Position numbers and translations under genes: made by a program. DNA of 64,000 nt from Pleomorphomonas sp. T1.2MG-36 (GTDB lineage: Bacteria; Pseudomonadota; Alphaproteobacteria; Rhizobiales; Pleomorphomonadaceae): NCBI RefSeq assembly GCF_950100655.1, contig NZ_CATNLY010000001.1:496001-560000 (forward strand). The letters are read 5' to 3'. The notes beneath the pieces were generated by a model. The model had not been told where the DNA came from and searched no databases. It saw only the letters and a list, made by a program, of their open reading frames with translations. This document shows, piece after piece, positions 62,843 to 64,000 of this stretch (positions are counted from its first letter, which is position 1; every line of letters begins with the position of its first letter).

Positions 62843-63295
62843 TCAGTCCACCGGAACCGTCTTCAGCCCTCGCCGGTCGGCGAGGGTTCGCAGCAACCGA
62901 CCGAGGGCAGCGCGCTCTTCGTCGCCGAGAACGCCAAAATACTCGGCGTCATTGCGATCGGCGAGCGCTGCCAGAGCCGGCACCTTGTCCCGGCCGGCGG
63001 CCGTCAGCGACAGGGTCTGCATCCGCCGGTCGTTGGCGTGACCGTCCCTTGAAATCAGCGTCTTGTCGACCAAGCGGTCGGCCAGCTTACTGATGGCTCC
63101 GCGCGACATGCCCATCCGGTCGGCCAAAGCGGAAGGCGTCATCGCCTCCGCATCGTAAAGCGCCCTCAGGAATGTCCACTCCGCGACCGTCACCCCCTCC
63201 GCCGCGACCTTGCGGGCGAACTCCTGGGATACGGCGTTGGAGACCATTCTAAGCCAGTAGCCGGTATGGGCGGTCAGATCGGAAACCTCGTTCAT
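62843..63295 (-). CDS. MarR-family transcriptional regulator
   Basis: A 150-residue regulator. The winged helix-turn-helix core is AEWTFLRALYDAEAMTPSALADRMGMSRGAISKLADRLVDKTLI, followed by the wing NDRRMQTLSLTAAGRDKV. The start at 63295 has AAAGAG upstream; an ATG two codons earlier (63301) is an alternative. The gene is preceded by an unusually long inverted repeat, most simply its own operator. It probably controls itself and the DUF1398 gene. Confidence 0.93.
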   Translation of the reverse strand: MNEVSDLTAHTGYWLRMVSNAVSQEFARKVAAEGVTVAEWTFLRALYDAEAMTPSALADRMGMSRGAISKLADRLVDKTLISRDGHANDRRMQTLSLTAAGRDKVPALAALADRNDAEYFGVLGDEERAALGRLLRTLADRRGLKTVPVD

Positions 63296-63303
63296 GGCCA
63301 TCT

Positions 63304-63351
63304 CTTTGTTGACTAGGAAACTAACGCGAAGTGGTTTCCTAGTCAACAAAG
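63304..63351. promoter_or_regulatory. Long inverted repeat operator upstream of marR
   Basis: Perfect 18-bp arms (CTTTGTTGACTAGGAAAC and complement) around a 12-bp spacer, starting 9 bp upstream of the regulator start. Each arm contains GTTGACTAG-like sequence. This could be two MarR dimer sites facing each other, or a cruciform-forming element. Perfect symmetry over 36 bp is unusual for a simple operator. Confidence 0.7.
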
Positions 63352-63542
63352 CAAACATAGGCCTGAAGCGGCAGCGGACTGCCATCCCTTGCGAAATGAC
63401 GTGGAGACCTAATTGGCGGCCGGATGAAGCAGGCGCTCGCCACGCGCGGCGCCAAAACGACCCTACGCATTTGCCCGGAAGGCCGTTTCGTTTCTAGTCG
63501 TTGACCCGGCCAACGCGACTACCTACCCTTTCCGACAGGATT

Positions 63543-63737
63543 ATGCCGCGCGGAGAACACATCTTGTCCGACCAACCCACCGTTACCGTTGGTGTCATCG
63601 CCAAGGAAATCGGCATTTCCGATGCGAAGGTGAAGAAGGCGATCGAGGCGCTGAAGATCGAGCCGGTCGGCAAGCGCGGCGCATGCAAGCTCTACGCGGC
63701 CGACGTGGTCGATGCCGTCAGGAAGACCCTCGCCTGA
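63543..63737 (+). CDS. Small helix-turn-helix protein, function unknown
   Basis: A 64-residue protein. The core VTVGVIAKEIGISDAKVKKAIEALKIEPVGKRGACKLYAADVVDAVRKTL looks like a MerR/excisionase-like winged helix with no effector domain. ATG 63543 is used; a TTG at 63564 is an alternative start. It could be a nucleoid-type or regulatory DNA-binding protein. No partner gene is adjacent. Confidence 0.65.
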   Translation: MPRGEHILSDQPTVTVGVIAKEIGISDAKVKKAIEALKIEPVGKRGACKLYAADVVDAVRKTLA

Positions 63738-64000
63738 CACCGGCGGAGTTCGCTACTTCGTCCGACCTCGACAGCCAGTATTCCAGACTTGTCCCAGCGC
63801 CGTCACCCTGGCGAACAGCGGCTTTTTGGATACCTAATAATTATCTGACGGAATAAGGAGCTATCTGGCGGCGAATTCCGGGATTTCGCGGGTTTAGCCG
63901 GGTTCTCGCGAGATGGGACGATTTGCCACGCTATGTCGGTTCTGCGCTACCCGTTCTTCGCAAGCGTTGCCAAAACCGATATGCGGCAGTCCTCGACGGC
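63738..64000. other. Terminal intergenic region
   Basis: About 260 bp without a recognised gene. A minus-strand frame at the edge (63947-64000) stays open for 17 codons to a TAG and could be the end of a gene lying outside the window, but no family can be read from it. Confidence 0.4.

Noticed and set aside
63947..64000. Possible 3' end of a minus-strand gene at the right edge
   Set aside because: Only 17 codons are visible and no family pattern is recognisable. It is mentioned in the terminal intergenic entry but not called as a gene.
1..64000. CRISPR arrays, tRNA genes, rRNA genes and insertion sequences
   Set aside because: None was recognised: no regularly spaced repeats, no transposase-like protein and no cloverleaf with a CCA-proximal TTCRA arm was seen by eye. 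tRNAscan-SE would be needed for a firm negative on tRNAs.

Overview
The window is about 65% GC, gene-dense, and reads as a chromosomal segment of an alphaproteobacterium, most likely Hyphomicrobiales. The indications are polar amino-acid ABC systems with HisM/HisQ-type permeases, a HutF-type histidine pathway, MsrPQ, archaeal-type AspRS and the general codon use. No rRNA, tRNA, CRISPR array or insertion sequence was seen. Genus-level assignment is not possible from sequence inspection alone.

Region 1 (1-9030) is a histidine utilisation (hut) regulon. A minus-strand operon runs hutF, binding protein, two permeases, ATPase and the start of hutH. The repressor hutC and then hutU-hutD are on the plus strand. 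HutC-type palindromes sit in front of hutF/hutC and in front of hutU. A membrane acyltransferase gene unrelated to histidine is lodged between hutC and hutU. Region 2 (9169-20501) is housekeeping and accessory metabolism: an RpiB-type isomerase, msrPQ, metY, a PAS-GGDEF-EAL protein with an altered GGDEF motif, an iron alcohol dehydrogenase beside a decayed LysR gene, a lone treZ and an EamA exporter.

Region 3 (20726-30950) is a minus-strand flagellar filament/hook block: ECF sigma factor, flagellin, fliD, fliS, a small unknown, flgD (short), flgE, an unknown, a flgN-like chaperone, flgK and flgL. Region 4 (31448-37894) holds a NUDIX hydrolase, an isochorismatase-like hydrolase and an amino-acid/methylarginine cluster. 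That cluster has two binding proteins, DDAH, two permeases and an M20 amidohydrolase but no ATPase.

Region 5 (38018-45504) is a ROK-regulated carbohydrate ABC operon with a SIS-fold isomerase/deaminase and a PfkB kinase, fitting uptake and breakdown of an amino sugar or an Amadori-type sugar-amine. Region 6 (45491-59359) is a mixed set: PQQ-type sugar dehydrogenase, a DASS transporter with a divergent AraC regulator, GNAT, GH20 hexosaminidase, an MFS exporter with a divergent LysR regulator, an AraC regulator divergent from a very large DUF5107-TPR protein, and a class C beta-lactamase-fold hydrolase.

Region 7 (59539-64000) holds nhaA, an archaeal-type aspartyl-tRNA synthetase, a DUF1398 protein, a MarR regulator with an exceptionally long inverted repeat, and a small HTH protein. 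The most striking feature is upstream of the synthetase gene: a 16-residue leader peptide with three consecutive Asn codons. It is followed by mutually exclusive RNA hairpins, the layout of a ribosome-mediated attenuator. This would make the synthetase respond to charged tRNA-Asn, which fits a non-discriminating AspRS that feeds GatCAB.
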